From Ricinus communis (Eukaryota; Streptophyta; Magnoliopsida; Malpighiales; Euphorbiaceae): 64,000 nucleotides of DNA. The notes under the pieces are model-generated. The model saw only the letters and a program-made list of their open reading frames with translations. It did no database searches and had not been told where the DNA came from. Positions 21,839 to 38,900 of the stretch are shown here, piece by piece. Within the stretch, counting starts at the first letter, position 1, and every line of letters begins with the position of its first letter. The stretch is taken from NCBI RefSeq assembly GCF_019578655.1, contig NC_063262.1, positions 20,281,582 through 20,345,581 on the forward strand. The letters run 5' to 3'. The translations under genes were made by a program, and so were the position numbers.

Positions 21839-22489
21839 TAAACATTTTTGAATAAACTATTTTTGGTTCTTTACAATTAGTGTGAAGAGTGGCAGAAATA
21901 AAATTATCTCAACTAATTGATTGTCAATTAGAATTCTTTGATTTCTTAGCTATGATAATGTAGTTTTGCTAAACTCGAGAATGCCAAATATTGAATTTAC
22001 GAAGAAGATGAGCATTTAAGAAACATATAGCAAATACATAAAAAGAAATTAAAACCTAAAAACAGAACACTTCATAGAAAAATATTTTTTTTCTTCTTCA
22101 TTTTGGTTTGCTTTTTCATGCACATACACAAACTTAACATTTTATGCTCTTTATATAGAGCCAAACCAATAACACACGTCATACTGTAGCTATCTAACAA
22201 GTATGGTTCACTGTTATTTTTGACTCTTTTTAACTTGTTTTCTTTTTTAAAAAAACAAGGAGTTCCACTCCTTGTCGATAAATTATAAAAAAATATCTTA
22301 ATAAATCTCAACCAAGTTTTATATTCCAACATCAAATATGAGGAAAACTAATATGTTAAGTGTAATGAGAATTGCACTCACTAATTATAATTGGAGTTAG
22401 CAACATCTAGTATTTTAGTCTAGTAATAAATTAAGACTACTTTATAAGTAGACGCTAGAATTGAGATTTCACGAGCTCAAAAAAGAAAA
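21839..22489. other. AT-rich spacer, no gene seen
   Basis: No coding frame or element end recognised. The open stretch on the minus strand at 22072-22335 has a Lys- and Phe-rich low-complexity translation without recognisable domain. Confidence 0.5.
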
Positions 22490-22755
22490 TGAATTGGAAA
22501 TAGCCAAAAAACCTTATTAATAAGAACATAAGATTGAGTTGGAGGATTTTATTTCTTTAAATCCTAAGGATTGGATGGCGAGAAATCTGGATAGACAGTT
22601 TAATCCTAAGGATTGTCAGATCAAATGAAATCTTCTATTTGGAATGGTAACTTCGCATCTTTGGTATTAGCACAATATGTTTGTCTTTTAGGATCATACA
22701 AAAAATATTCAAGACCCTCTCCAAATGATTAGGAGAAGCTATGGAGAGATTGTTG

Positions 22756-22764
22756 ATTCAAATG
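22756..22764. repeat. 9-bp target site duplication, left copy
   Basis: ATTCAAATG, repeated exactly at 24395-24403 on the other side of the inverted-repeat element. Confidence 0.85.
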
Positions 22765-24394
22765 TGAGCAAGTAGCCCCGCTAGTACTAAAACTAAGCCT
22801 TCTGTTTTCAATTGGTACCAAAGGTTTAATTTTTTTTCTTTTTACTACTATAATATTAATTTTTGTTACAAAGCAAGGTATCCATTAGGGATCTGACTAA
22901 TTTTTGCTTAGCTCGAAGATGGAGCTCCACGTTACAAGCTATGTAGTTAGACATGTCACTCATTAGTCAATCTTTCAATCCACATAAGCATTGGATCCCT
23001 AAAATAGATTCCAACAATTAAATTCCCTAAAATTGATTTTATTACACATTCTTTTACCTCACAAACGTTACCCTAGATTGAAAAAGTTCAACTATTGACA
23101 AAGCTCATAGAAGACGAAAAACTTGGTAATGCTTGCAATGTCCTTAACATTGAAGAGTTTACATTTGGAGGAGAGGTATCACGTTGTGGATATGGAATCC
23201 CATCAAAGCTTTACGTGTCAAGGACTAAGGAATCCTGGTCGAAAATTCTGAGATGCGCTCATCAGATAATTAATGATTTAGTTTTTGCTTCCTTTCTCTA
23301 TGGTTAGTGATGAGTAATCAATATGGAAGAAACTTGAGTATTAGTGATGAGTGATCTTTGTGTTTGTTTATGCAAGGAGGACACTATGAGTGTGTAAATC
23401 CCTCAATCCGTTACTATAATTCTTCATATGATGCTTCCAAAATATTTGTTTCTCATCAACTACCAGCCCCAGTTCCCATGCCATTCCACTAATTTTTTTA
23501 ATTCAGAAATCTTCTCAAAGGAACAAAAGTCAATCCAACCCGCATCACTAAGTCTAACTTTTCTACTATTGTCTATTGTAAAAGTATGCCACTATATGTA
23601 TCGATCATCAACTACACAAAAAGCAAATAAAAAAAAAAATTCACATCACATAAAATAATCACAAAAGCCTAATCAATTCTAACAATCACAGAAACCTAAT
23701 CAATTTTATAAAGTGCAGTAAAAATCCTTTTTCAAGTCTAATAATTAAAACCCTAATTCATATACAACAAAACCTAATCAATCAAAACCACATTGCAAAA
23801 ATTGAGTCACACAAGTATCAAACAAACATAAGAACTTCTATTTCATATCCAAATGTCAAGTTAAATCGAAAAAAATTAGCTTGCTTCAAAACTTACTGTA
23901 CTGGGGGTGTTTTTCACCTTTGTTACTCAAACACCAATTGTGTGTCATTCTCCTTGCTTCCTTCACCAATGAAAAGCTTACTAATTTCCTTTAACCATGA
24001 CAAGAATGTGGAGGTTAAAGATGTGGAGGTTTAAGAAGATACTTTATTTTTGTAAAAGAGAGCTTTTGTAAAACGATAGTAGCTGAGGGTGAAAAACTTT
24101 GATATCTAACTTAGCTAGGTTAAATAAGCTAAAAGCAATAATTAATGATATGAGACCAGGAGCTTATGGATAAAGTGAAGTATGACTGAATAATTTACAG
24201 CTTATGACGTAGAGCTCCGCCGTCCAGCTAAGCAAAAGTTGGCCGGATCCTCGATAGGTACCTTGCTCTATAATGAAAATTAATAGTATGGTACAAAAAG
24301 AAAAAAAAATTAAAATTTTGATACTAACTGAAAACATAGGACATAATTTTGGTATCAACGTAACATAATTTTGGTACCAGCGGGCTATTCACCC
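22765..24394. mobile_element. Mutator-like non-autonomous element with long terminal inverted repeats
   Basis: The first and last roughly 190-200 bp are inverted copies of each other. The left end reads ...TAGCCCCGCTAGTACTAAAA and the right end, read on the minus strand, ...TAGCCCGCTGGTACCAAAA. Deeper in, both share a TTTTGCTTAGCT...GGAGCTC block (left near 22900-22935, right near 24208-24237). Exact 9-bp direct repeats flank it. Long TIRs plus a 9-bp target duplication are the marks of Mutator-like elements. No transposase is recognisable in the 1.25-kb interior, so it is non-autonomous. It landed inside an older LINE. Confidence 0.85.
23095..23307 (+). CDS. Short hypothetical frame inside the Mutator-like element
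   Basis: A 70-codon open stretch with a balanced amino-acid composition (Cys, Gly and Trp present), unlike the low-complexity frames around it. It could be a captured exon fragment, as Mutator-like elements often carry, or chance. I recognise no domain, and no splice or promoter evidence supports expression. Confidence 0.15.
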   Translation: MTKLIEDEKLGNACNVLNIEEFTFGGEVSRCGYGIPSKLYVSRTKESWSKILRCAHQIINDLVFASFLYG

Positions 24395-24403
24395 ATTCAA
24401 ATG
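24395..24403. repeat. 9-bp target site duplication, right copy
   Basis: ATTCAAATG, identical to 22756-22764. LINE coding resumes directly after it in the frame left off at the other side. Confidence 0.85.
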
Positions 24404-25040
24404 CTAAATGTAGCTGGCTGCTGCATGGTGAGCCAGCTTCCATTGAGAATTATATTTTGAAGCCTCCAACTGCTAGGAAGGTGAAACTTAAACACAGATG
24501 GTGCATGCGTGGAGTTGGTGAGGAGAGCTTCAGCTGGGGGCTTGCTGCAAGACAGTAGTGGTGGTTGGTTAATAGGTTTCTTACATCCTATTGGTAACCG
24601 TTCTCCATTAGATGCAGAATTGTGGGGTGTGCTATTAGGCTTGGAATCATGGATACAAGTCAGTTGTGGTTGAGATAGAGTCGTCTCTTGCTGTTGACTA
24701 CATATGCCAAAGACGAGAGGCTCATGGTTCTGCTAGAGTTCATGATCTCTTGTCGAGAGATTGGGAAGTGAGCTGCCCGCAGATTAGACGGGAAGCAAAC
24801 GAGTTGCCAACTGGTTAGCTAAAGCTGCTTTGGATGCCGATCAAGGGTTCCAGATTCTGCAGTATCCCCTGTGGGTTTCATAAAATTGTTAGCTGCTGAC
24901 TTATGCAGTGGGGTTTCTTCCCACATCTCTGTTTACCTTTGTTTGATATAAAGCTGATTATTTGATACAGTTTGTACCGGTTGATTGATTGATTAGCTGA
25001 TCGGTGATCCCTCCTTTTGTCTTTCTAGCTTGTGTTTTAT

Positions 25041-25638
25041 GTTATGTTAGGTTTCTTGTTTTCATAGGCTTACTATTAACTTGGTCAATCCAAAATAATT
25101 CTTGGACCTCACATAATTTCTGATCCTCAGAAGAAATGTGCTATCGTAAGAGTTAAAATTATGTATAAACATTTGACCCACCAGTATTTTGACCATGGGT
25201 ACTCCTATTTCATATGATAAAGTATTAAATAGTAACATCCCCATTTAAATCTTGCATCTGCCAATGATTTACATTAGAGTAAATGAAGGAAAAGAAAAAG
25301 GGTACTCTTTCTCAGTAGAACTTTCAATTCAACAATCAAGTTCCTAAAAAATGAGTCAATAAAAATTGTCATGTATCAATCATTACCTGATAAGAAAAGG
25401 AAAACTTTTATATTTATATATAAAGGCATACAAAACATCTTTGTATGATACAAAATGCACTACAACTAGTGAGCATTCTTCTAATTTAACATCTTTCTAT
25501 CTGCCTAACATTTCTGTATCTCTATCAAAAAGAAAAATTATCAGTATATGAAAAAACGTGAATAATTGTAGTTTCTCAAGGCAAGAACCATTTAGAAAAC
25601 TCATTTACCAATAGAACACTTCCTACTGCTTTTCTTCC
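25041..25638. other. Region downstream of GLR gene, including its likely 3' UTR
   Basis: No coding frame supported. The part nearest 25638 is the likely 3' untranslated region of the minus-strand GLR gene. A poly(A) signal could not be fixed in this AT-rich DNA. Confidence 0.5.
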
Positions 25639-30904
<5,266 letters not shown>

Positions 30905-30912
30905 GGCTAGGA

Positions 30913-32929
30913 AAAGCTTGCAGTTCTACTATTGACTCCTTAATTCACATCCACATTCCTTCAACATGAGCACCTGCCTATACCAACAACAGAAACTTGA
31001 ATATAAACATGAACATGAATACCATAAACTTGTTGGTACCCGAAAAGAAAATTCATAATTGTAAAATAGATTCTCTACAATAAACTACAATTCCTAAAAC
31101 AAAAGACTGCTAATGACACCTAAAACCCAGTGCTATGCTACCCACTAAAACAAATAAAGTATTGAAAGAGCACTAATTTTAAAAATAGGGTATATGTATA
31201 CAAAACCCCAGATACTCTCTTTATCATGATTAGATAATAATAATAATATAGGATACTAACTAAATAAAAGATTAGTTCTTTTAACCCACATGCAATTATA
31301 AACAAATGAAACAAGAAACTTAAAAAAAATTAAAAAATTGTACGGTCAAGTTCATATTTAGTGAAAGGAGTAGTAATGAAAGCTTAACTTCATTACCAAA
31401 TATGGCATATGTGCACAGTTCATGGAGTCTGTTATATACACATATGAACTCTTGAACTGAAGAGTACCCAACACTAAACACAAACACTTCACATCCATTA
31501 AAGATAGAAAAGAAAGACAGAAGAGCCATAAAAGCTCAAAATAGTCTTCTGAGCTCAAGCAAAGAATCATTCTCTTTCTTTTCTTATCTCCATTCGATTT
31601 TATTCTTGTGTTTTTTATTTATTCATTTTTATCTTTTCATTGCAAATCCAACTATTCTGGACGGTAGTCGTTCCGTTGCATCTTTCTTACCATGAATTGA
31701 GTTGAACTTCGAATGATTATAATTATTCTTCATAACAAATTTAAAAAGTATATTATATATTAAAATTTTAATAAAAAATTAATAATATTAGAATCAAATT
31801 AAATATTTGAATTCTTTGTAATACAATTTCTAATATGTTTACTAGTAATTAATATTAATTATTAGTTGAAAATAAAATTATATTTAATTTAGTGTCCTTA
31901 AAGTTGAAATTATTTAATTAAGAATTATTAGATTAATTAATATATAATTTTAATTCTCTATATATAAATATTTTAATTCTAATTTTATAATATAGTTAGT
32001 ACATCAATTAATAAATATTAATTTTAAATATTATATAATTTTAAAATATCAAAAATATTTAAAATATAAAAATATTTTAATTATATTTTTAAATAAAATA
32101 AATAATAAGATTAATTTAAATAATTTGTTAAATTATTTAATTAATTTATCTGAAATTATTATTTATAATTAAAATAATAACACTTAGTCCTACAATATAA
32201 ACAATGAGTTCATATTAAAAGATAATAAAACAAAAAAATCAAACACTAGTATTATATTTATTTATTAAAATCATATTTTATATTAAAATTATTAAATACG
32301 TATCAAAAGATTTTAGAAATTATAATTTTAATATATAATAATCTTACAATTAAAAAAGATTCCAAATTAAATCATGATTTATCAGATTTATATTCAAACC
32401 ATTGAATGCCTTGTAATATAAGAATGCGAAGTGGCTAAAAGGGTCGACGGTCGTCAGAATTTTAACACTAATAGGATAGGACCCATTATTATCAATTTGT
32501 TAATTTAATATACAAGTTTTGATTAATAATAATTAATTACATTTCAACTTTGGAGAAATTAATATAAAATAATGTTCGTTTGTAAGATGTCGACGTCAGA
32601 TGTGTAAGGAGTTAGTGTGGGTAATGACCTTTTTGGCCGGTACCAGTGCCGGTCTGATGAGAAATTAAAAGTAATAATATCAAGTGGGGTCCTGTCTTCA
32701 AGTGTGTGAAACATGTGGACACTGCTTACGCTGCATACACATACACATCCATAAAAAGGAAATCACCACGTGCATGCAGCTCCTTCATATTATATTCAAA
32801 TGGAATAATGCAAATATGGCACTTTGTATTTTCATTTCTTTTGGAATAAGTTTTTGTAGTTTTATTTTCATTAAATTTTTAAGTCATTTTTTAAGAAACG
32901 TATAAATATGTTTACTTCAATATTCAAAA
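30913..32929. other. Upstream region of GLR gene
   Basis: Contains the GLR promoter and 5' untranslated region (minus strand), whose start could not be placed. No other gene seen. 31700-32400 is extremely AT-rich. A GC-richer patch at 32580-32790 has no recognised feature; the open frame 32684-32905 is not convincing. Confidence 0.5.
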
Positions 32930-33513
32930 GATATTATTTGGTTTCTGTATTTTTTAATTTTACCTATCAGATTTTTATATTTTAATTTTTAACTAATTTT
33001 TTTTTTAAATTAACACATTAAAATTATTTAAAATTAATTTAAAAATGGTTCAATAATTTAGTAGTTTGACTTAATTATGTACTTTATTTAAGAATAAAGA
33101 ATAAATATTTCTTTTTGAGTTATATATTAATTAAAAATTATGTAGATTTATTTATAATAAATATTCAAACTCATATATAAAAATTATAAAAACTTATTTT
33201 ATAATAAATATTTATTAATTTTTCTTAATTTTTTATTATTTGTTAGAATTTTTTTATTCATCTTTTTATAAATAGTTTATACCTTTCTTCGTATTAGTTC
33301 ATTTCAAATTTTTATTAATTAAACATCATATTTTAATTAATATAATTAATTAATTATAAAAATTGAGTACTAAGAATCTAAAATTTATTTCTATACACAT
33401 TAATAGCGCGTGTAATACGCTCCTAATTACTGTTAGAAAAGGATTTAAATTTTATAAAAGTAAAAGTATAAAGACTCAATATCACCGAATAAAAGTATAA
33501 GAACCTAATTCAG
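32930..33513. repeat. Candidate small inverted-repeat element
   Basis: The left end, TTTGGTTTCTGTATTTTTTAA, and the reverse complement of the right end, TTAGGTTCTTATACTTTTA, are similar for about 50 bp in this AT-rich stretch. This resembles the AGGTCC(CTGTACTTT) ends common on plant non-autonomous DNA elements. No target duplication was fixed. Confidence 0.3.
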
Positions 33514-33537
33514 AAAAAAAAAAAAAAAAAAAAAAAA
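33514..33537. repeat. (A)24 tract
   Basis: Uninterrupted run of 24 A, perhaps the 3' tail of a retroposed sequence lying to its left; no recognised retroposon body. Confidence 0.8.
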
Positions 33538-34199
33538 GAGGCCGAATATGGTTTTATTTTTATTTATATTGAAAACTTCACCCCAAATATTTGCTAAACC
33601 CATTGAATATCACCTAAAAGAAATTTTGATAATTCAAATTGGACACACTATTTTTTTTAAATTTACTTTCTTGAACTCAAAATAGCAAAGTATGACACAT
33701 ATTTATGCATTTATATTAAATAAAATATTTTTATAAAAATTTGATCTTTCTCATTTTAAAATTAAATTTATAAAATTTTAAATTCAAATATTCGAATTGA
33801 ATTAAACTTAGAGTTGGGCGAACAACTTGAACCAAAAATAAATCTAGCCTACAATGTAAATAGTCAACCTATTGGAGAATTTAAATCTATAGTCAAGCTT
33901 AACCATATTTATAAAATAAATAAGTCTACATAAAATGAAAAGTGAAATAAGGATCATTCTTCTATTTCTTTCTATAGTAATACTCATTGTTTAAAATTTA
34001 ATTTGTATTAAAATTGAGAATTTTATCATATAATCACTGTAGCTATGGTTTATCTAGCAACTAAGGTTCCTAGGTTTTTTAGGATTTCTTCTGCTTGAGG
34101 CCTTCTCATTTTCTTTCTCTTTATTGCCTTTTTTTTTCTTACTCTTGTAAATTCTAGGGCTTCTTTCAGTAAGGTCGCATTTTAGTTTGCACTAGGGTT
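33538..34199. other. AT-rich spacer, possible LINE 5' region at right end
   Basis: No coding frame. Sequence from about 34050 may be the 5' untranslated part of the LINE that follows. Confidence 0.4.
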
Positions 34200-35435
34200 A
34201 ACATAGTCTAAGAATTGGAAGACTTACTGAATAAGTTTAAATTAGTTGAGGAGGTGGAGAGTAGGTTATTTAGAAAATGGCTCTAGTAGTTTAAGTGGTG
34301 TGTTCTTTTATGGTGGGTAGAGTTTTACTATTATTATGAAAAATGTATTGATACGGACTTGGCACCCAATAAAGGGATTATTGATTAAGGAGACTAATAA
34401 GTGTGCTTTTTACTTGTCACTTTAACTTTAAAGTTAATCAAAAGGTTATTGTCAATATTAGACCTCAGCAATTTTTACAAGCATTTAAAGGTACTTAAGA
34501 AAATTTAGGAGACAATCAACCTTCTAGGTTAATTCTCAATGAGGCTGCTTTTTGAGTAAGGGTCTATAATTTTCCTTTGAACCACTGAACTGATGAATCT
34601 ATTTGTGAAGTCAATTGGAAGGGTGATAGAATTAAAGACAACACAACAATCTTTGAATCCATATGCTAAGGTTACGATGATAGTTGATTTGAAGAGGCCT
34701 TCGGTTCGAGGAACTTGTGTTATCAATGAGAGGAAGGAACGTGTTTAGGTGTACTTTCATTATTAAAGATTATCAGATTCTTTCTATGTTTATGGTTGGT
34801 TGTATCATGGGTTGAAGGATTCTGAAAAGAATAATGAGAAGAGAATTAAGGAAGGATGGCCTTCTGATCCTATTGTGTGTGCTTCTCCGGCATGTAATAG
34901 GATTTTTTTTAAGGAGGCATTACTAGTGCTTTATTGGCATTTAACCATAGACAATAAGGTGATCCAGCAATTAGAGCTCAACCCACATTACAATTCAATA
35001 ATGATAGTTTAGGGTTAAAAAATTTTGAGAACGAAAGATGAGCAAAGTGTGAGTAGGGAGGAGAAATTAAATAATATAGACCTACAAATAAAGTTAATGG
35101 AGGACCAAAATGGCGTGTAAGTGTATAATGTAAGCATTGCAATAAAACTAATAATATCATGATTGTTTGACATGAGAGTGGTGTTTTAATTCAAGGTTGG
35201 TCCAAAAGTTAGGAGAGTATGGTGGTTGTAATAGAATATCGTTACCATATAAGAAATAATGTCGTGCAGGGTCTAGTTTCACTCTACATGAATATGATAT
35301 GGCATTTAATATTCCCCTTTAGTATCAAGCATTCTTGTCTCTTTTCATTCAAGTTGGTTTGAATGAAATATAAGGACTAGTATTCATAATAATGGTTATG
35401 GGTGTAAGAAAAAGAAAGATATGAGAAATGAACAT
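34200..35435 (+). pseudogene. L1-type LINE ORF1 (DUF4283/zinc-knuckle type), disrupted
   Basis: Broken plus-strand frames show MRTWHPIKGLLI-like and WVRVYNFPL-like motifs and a degraded zinc-knuckle area near 34770-34830 (open stretch 34800-35012). These follow the order of plant L1 ORF1 proteins: DUF4283 domain, then a CCHC region. Most Cys of the knuckle are replaced. Coding similarity fades after about 35010, and the copia LTR begins at 35436. The matching ORF2 start lies beyond the copia element at 43430-44170. Confidence 0.6.
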
Positions 35436-36634
35436 TATCCTTGGAACCAAGAAGGGCGGAGTTGAATTGGTGACTTCAAATCTCGGAAAATAAATGAAGT
35501 GTAAGTTTTAGAGTCACACAAGAAATTGAATAAGGATAGAGAGTAAGAGTTAAGAAGATTGAGATAAGGGATTTATAATAGTTCGAGAACAATTCTCCCT
35601 ATGTCTAGTCTTCAAGATCACACTTGAGTATTTCACTATAATCAACAATTGATTACAATCCTTAGGTTTTACAAGCTCACCCAACTACTTGATTTTTTAA
35701 CAGTTAGGTTTTACAAGCTCACCCAACTACTTGATTTTTTAACAGGCTAACACCGAACCTTTTCTCTTAGTGTATCATTCCTTTACTAAGTCCCTTTACC
35801 CTTTTATTTTAATAAAAACTCAACAACCAATGCCTTATATTTTTAATATCTAGGCTTACACATAAACCTTCACAAGAGCATACAAGCTCTTGCAACCTTT
35901 ATAAGGTTGATTACACACAAAAAAAATAGTAAGGAAAAGATGTGAAATGAATAGCAATGAATATGACACTTTTCAAGATTGTTCGCTAAACATAAATGTT
36001 TCTTAGAGGTAGGTTTTATACCCTCTAACAACCAAATAGATGTTATAAATAGGTACATATCCAAATCTTTACTTCTAGCTCTAGATAGTGCATTAAATGC
36101 ACTGTTAGAGCATAGTCACAGTCGCTACACCTAAATTGCAGTCGCGACTGGCTTTTCACGATCGTAAAACTTAAAGTAGCAACAACTATAGTCCACGTGG
36201 CACTCTGTGATTTGCCATGTCAAATTTAATCGCTGGCAGTTTTCTTTAAGGTTTATGCAAATCGCATTTGTAAAACCCGAGGTGCAGGCGTGATACCTAC
36301 TACCTTCTCAAAATTGAGCTTTGTAGATGTGATCCAGTTGCTCGCGGTCGAAAAATCTACTGCCCTCTGAAATCTCCTTTCCACAAGCGCTTTTCTTTGC
36401 TCGCAATCCCGATATTCTCATTTACTTCAACGGTCAAGTTAATTAAGAAAGTCGTGTTTGCGACATGCTTATGGCAGTTGCGATTTATAAGGCAATTTTG
36501 GTAACTTGTGTTAATTAAGCCTCAATAATGAACCTTTACAAATAACATTTAAAGTCAAGGTTAAATGCACTTGATTTTAATTGTCAAGGTTAGAATCAAG
36601 AGTGCCTTAAGTCATGAAAGAACTTAGGCTAACA
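35436..36634 (-). repeat. 3' LTR of copia element
   Basis: 1199 bp; on the minus strand starts TGTTAGCCTAAG. Aligns to 42283-43429 throughout. The 52-bp excess is mostly due to a perfect 42-bp tandem duplication at 35662-35745. The outer dinucleotide has decayed to TA. Confidence 0.85.
35662..35745. repeat. Perfect 42-bp tandem duplication inside LTR
   Basis: Units 35662-35703 and 35704-35745 are identical. The 5' LTR has a single, diverged unit at the equivalent place (about 42515-42557). Confidence 0.9.
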
Positions 36635-36650
36635 ATCTCCCCCTTTTTTA
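36635..36650 (-). other. Polypurine tract of copia element
   Basis: Minus strand AAAAAAGGGGGAGAT directly before the LTR start at 36634. Confidence 0.75.
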
Positions 36651-38900
36651 TTTTGACAATTAAGGTTGAGTTTGAGAGATAAAATAATAAGATAAAAGAA
36701 ATGAAATAAGAAGAGTTTATCTCTCCCCTATAAAGAAATGAAATAAGAAGAGTTTCTCTCCTCCTATATCTTTTCAAAAGACTCCTCCTTTTTTTATGAA
36801 GTTTTTGAACCTAACTCCCCTTTGAGTTACTTATGCTTCTCTCTCCTTTGTCTTAAAGATATTGTATTTAGCTCTCCCCCTTTTCATTTTATTATGTGTC
36901 ATTTTTAATGTTCTCTCCAGTTTATCTCTCTATTGATAATGTAACTTAACTCTATTTTTATTTCAATTCTTTTTCTAAATTATTTATCTTTTTCTATCTC
37001 AATTCTCTTAATCCCCTTTAGCAAAATCAAAAACAAAATAAGTAGAGCAGAAGATAAAGCATAACTAGCATAACAAATGATAGAGTTACATATGACAAAA
37101 GCCATTATTATTAATAATGAGCAAAAACTCAATCATTTTTGTCTCATGATGGAATGAATGCACCATTATAAAAAAATAAGAGCAATAAAACAAGTAAATA
37201 CATCAATATATATACCATGTTTTAAGAATCAAAAGAGTCTCCATCTATCATGCCAAGTTCCCTCTTAATGAAATTTAGTATTTCTTCATTTAGGGGTTTG
37301 GTAAAGATGTTAGCAAGTTGGTTATTGGTGTCAATAAATTCTAATACCACATCACTATTTTGCACATGGTCTCTCAAGAAATGATGCTTAATGTCTATGT
37401 ACTTACTTAGAATGTTGAATAGGATTGTTAGAGAGATTTATAGCACTAGTGTTGTTAAATTTAATAGGATTGTGATCAACCTCTCTCCTCTAATCTCTTA
37501 GTTTTTGCTTCATCCATAGGATTTGAGTGCAACAACACCTCATCACCATATATTTGGCTTCCACGGTGGAGAGAGCAATTGAAATTTGTTTCTTGCTAAA
37601 CCAAGAGACTAAACATTTAACTAGAAGATGACAATGTCCGGAAGTGCTCTTCTTATCTAAAAGACTTCCTGCATAATCAGCATATGAAAAGCCAATTATG
37701 TCAAAAGACGAATTTCTAGGATACTAAAGTCCTAAATGCAATGTGCCATACAAGTATTTCAAAATTCTTATAACTGCATTTAAGTAAGACTCTTTAAGAC
37801 TTGATTGAAATATAGCACAAATAAAAATACTATACATGATATTGGGTCTAAAGGCAGTCAAATATAAAAGAAGTCTGATCATACCTCTATAAATATTTTC
37901 ATTCACCTTCTCATCTTTGTCCAATTTTATTGAGACATTCATATGTGTTTTTGCTACTTTGCACCCATCCATCTCAAATTTCTTTAAAAGCTCCTTTGTA
38001 AACTTAGATTGATGGATGAATATTCCTTAATTGCTTTGTTTAATTTGAAGATCAATGAAGAATCTGAGCTCTCCCATCATGCTTGTTTAAATTTCTCAGT
38101 CATACACTTAGCAAAATCCTCACAAAGCAATTCATTAGTAGCACCAAAGATAATGTCATCAACATAAATTTGCACAATGAGAGTTTCATGTTTGTGCTTC
38201 TTTATAAACAAAGTAGTGTCAACTTTTTCTTTGAAAAAATTATTTTCTATCAAAAAGAAACTAAGCCTTTCATATCAAGCTCTACGAGCTTATTTAAACC
38301 ATATAAGGCTTTAGTTAACTTACAATATGATTTAGAGACTTATGATTTTCAAACTCTAGAGCCTATTCAACATACATTTCCTCCTTGATAAAACCATTTA
38401 GAATCACATTCTTCACATCTATTTGAATTAATTTGAAATTCATGTGACATGCATGAGCTAAAAGAATTCTAATGGCTTCTAATTTAGTAACCAAAGCAAG
38501 GTCTCATCATAGTCAATCATTCCTCTTGGTTATAACCTTTTACGACCAATCTAGCTTTGTTTATAGTAATTAAGCCTTGCTCATCTCATTTGTTTCTAAA
38601 TACCTATTTGCATCCAATAATTTGGTGGTCTTTAGGTCTAGGAACAAGTTCTCACACTTTGTTTCTCTCAAATTGGTTGAGCTCATCTTGCATAACAATC
38701 ACCCAACTCCCATAACTTCGAGTCTCATCAATAGTCCTTGGCTCAAAACTAGAAACAAAGGCTAGAATATTCATTACCACAAGTTTAGAATGAGTACTTA
38801 CACCATTTGATAGATCTCCAATAATTTGAATAGGAGGATGTTCCTTCTTAAAATTCAATTTCTTGGAAAGATTTTATGAACTCTCCATAGTTTGACTTTT
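36651..38900 (-). pseudogene. Copia reverse transcriptase and RNase H, disrupted
   Basis: RT begins in the open stretch 38652-38858 (SFEPRTIDETRSYGSW, MQDELNQFERNKV). It reaches the catalytic YVDD box near 38155-38175 and continues to the C-terminal block at 37724-37972 with GMIRLLLYLTAFRPNIMYSI and RILKYLYGT. RNase H remnants extend left to about 37250. The tract 36651-37250 is non-coding and contains a repeated AAATGAAATAAGAAGAGTTT (near 36700 and 36737). Confidence 0.8.

Larger units (their letters stand above)
22490..25040 (+). pseudogene. L1-type LINE ORF2 C-terminus with RNase H, split by a DNA element
   Basis: Two pieces (about 22490-22764 and 24395-24900) join in frame when the element at 22765-24394 and one target-duplication copy are ignored. 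Left piece: LINE C-terminal sequence with DWMARNLDRQF. Right piece: an RVT_3-type RNase H domain with the NTDGA-like catalytic start (about 24495), AGGLLQDSSGGWL, and DAELWGVLLGLESW (about 24618-24660), ending with a VANWLAKAALDAD-like motif near 24800-24845. A 3' untranslated tail runs to about 25040. Several stops are present. Confidence 0.8.

Noticed and set aside
22072..22335. 87-codon minus-strand frame
   Set aside because: Lys/Phe/Met-rich translation of AT-rich DNA; no domain, no codon bias.
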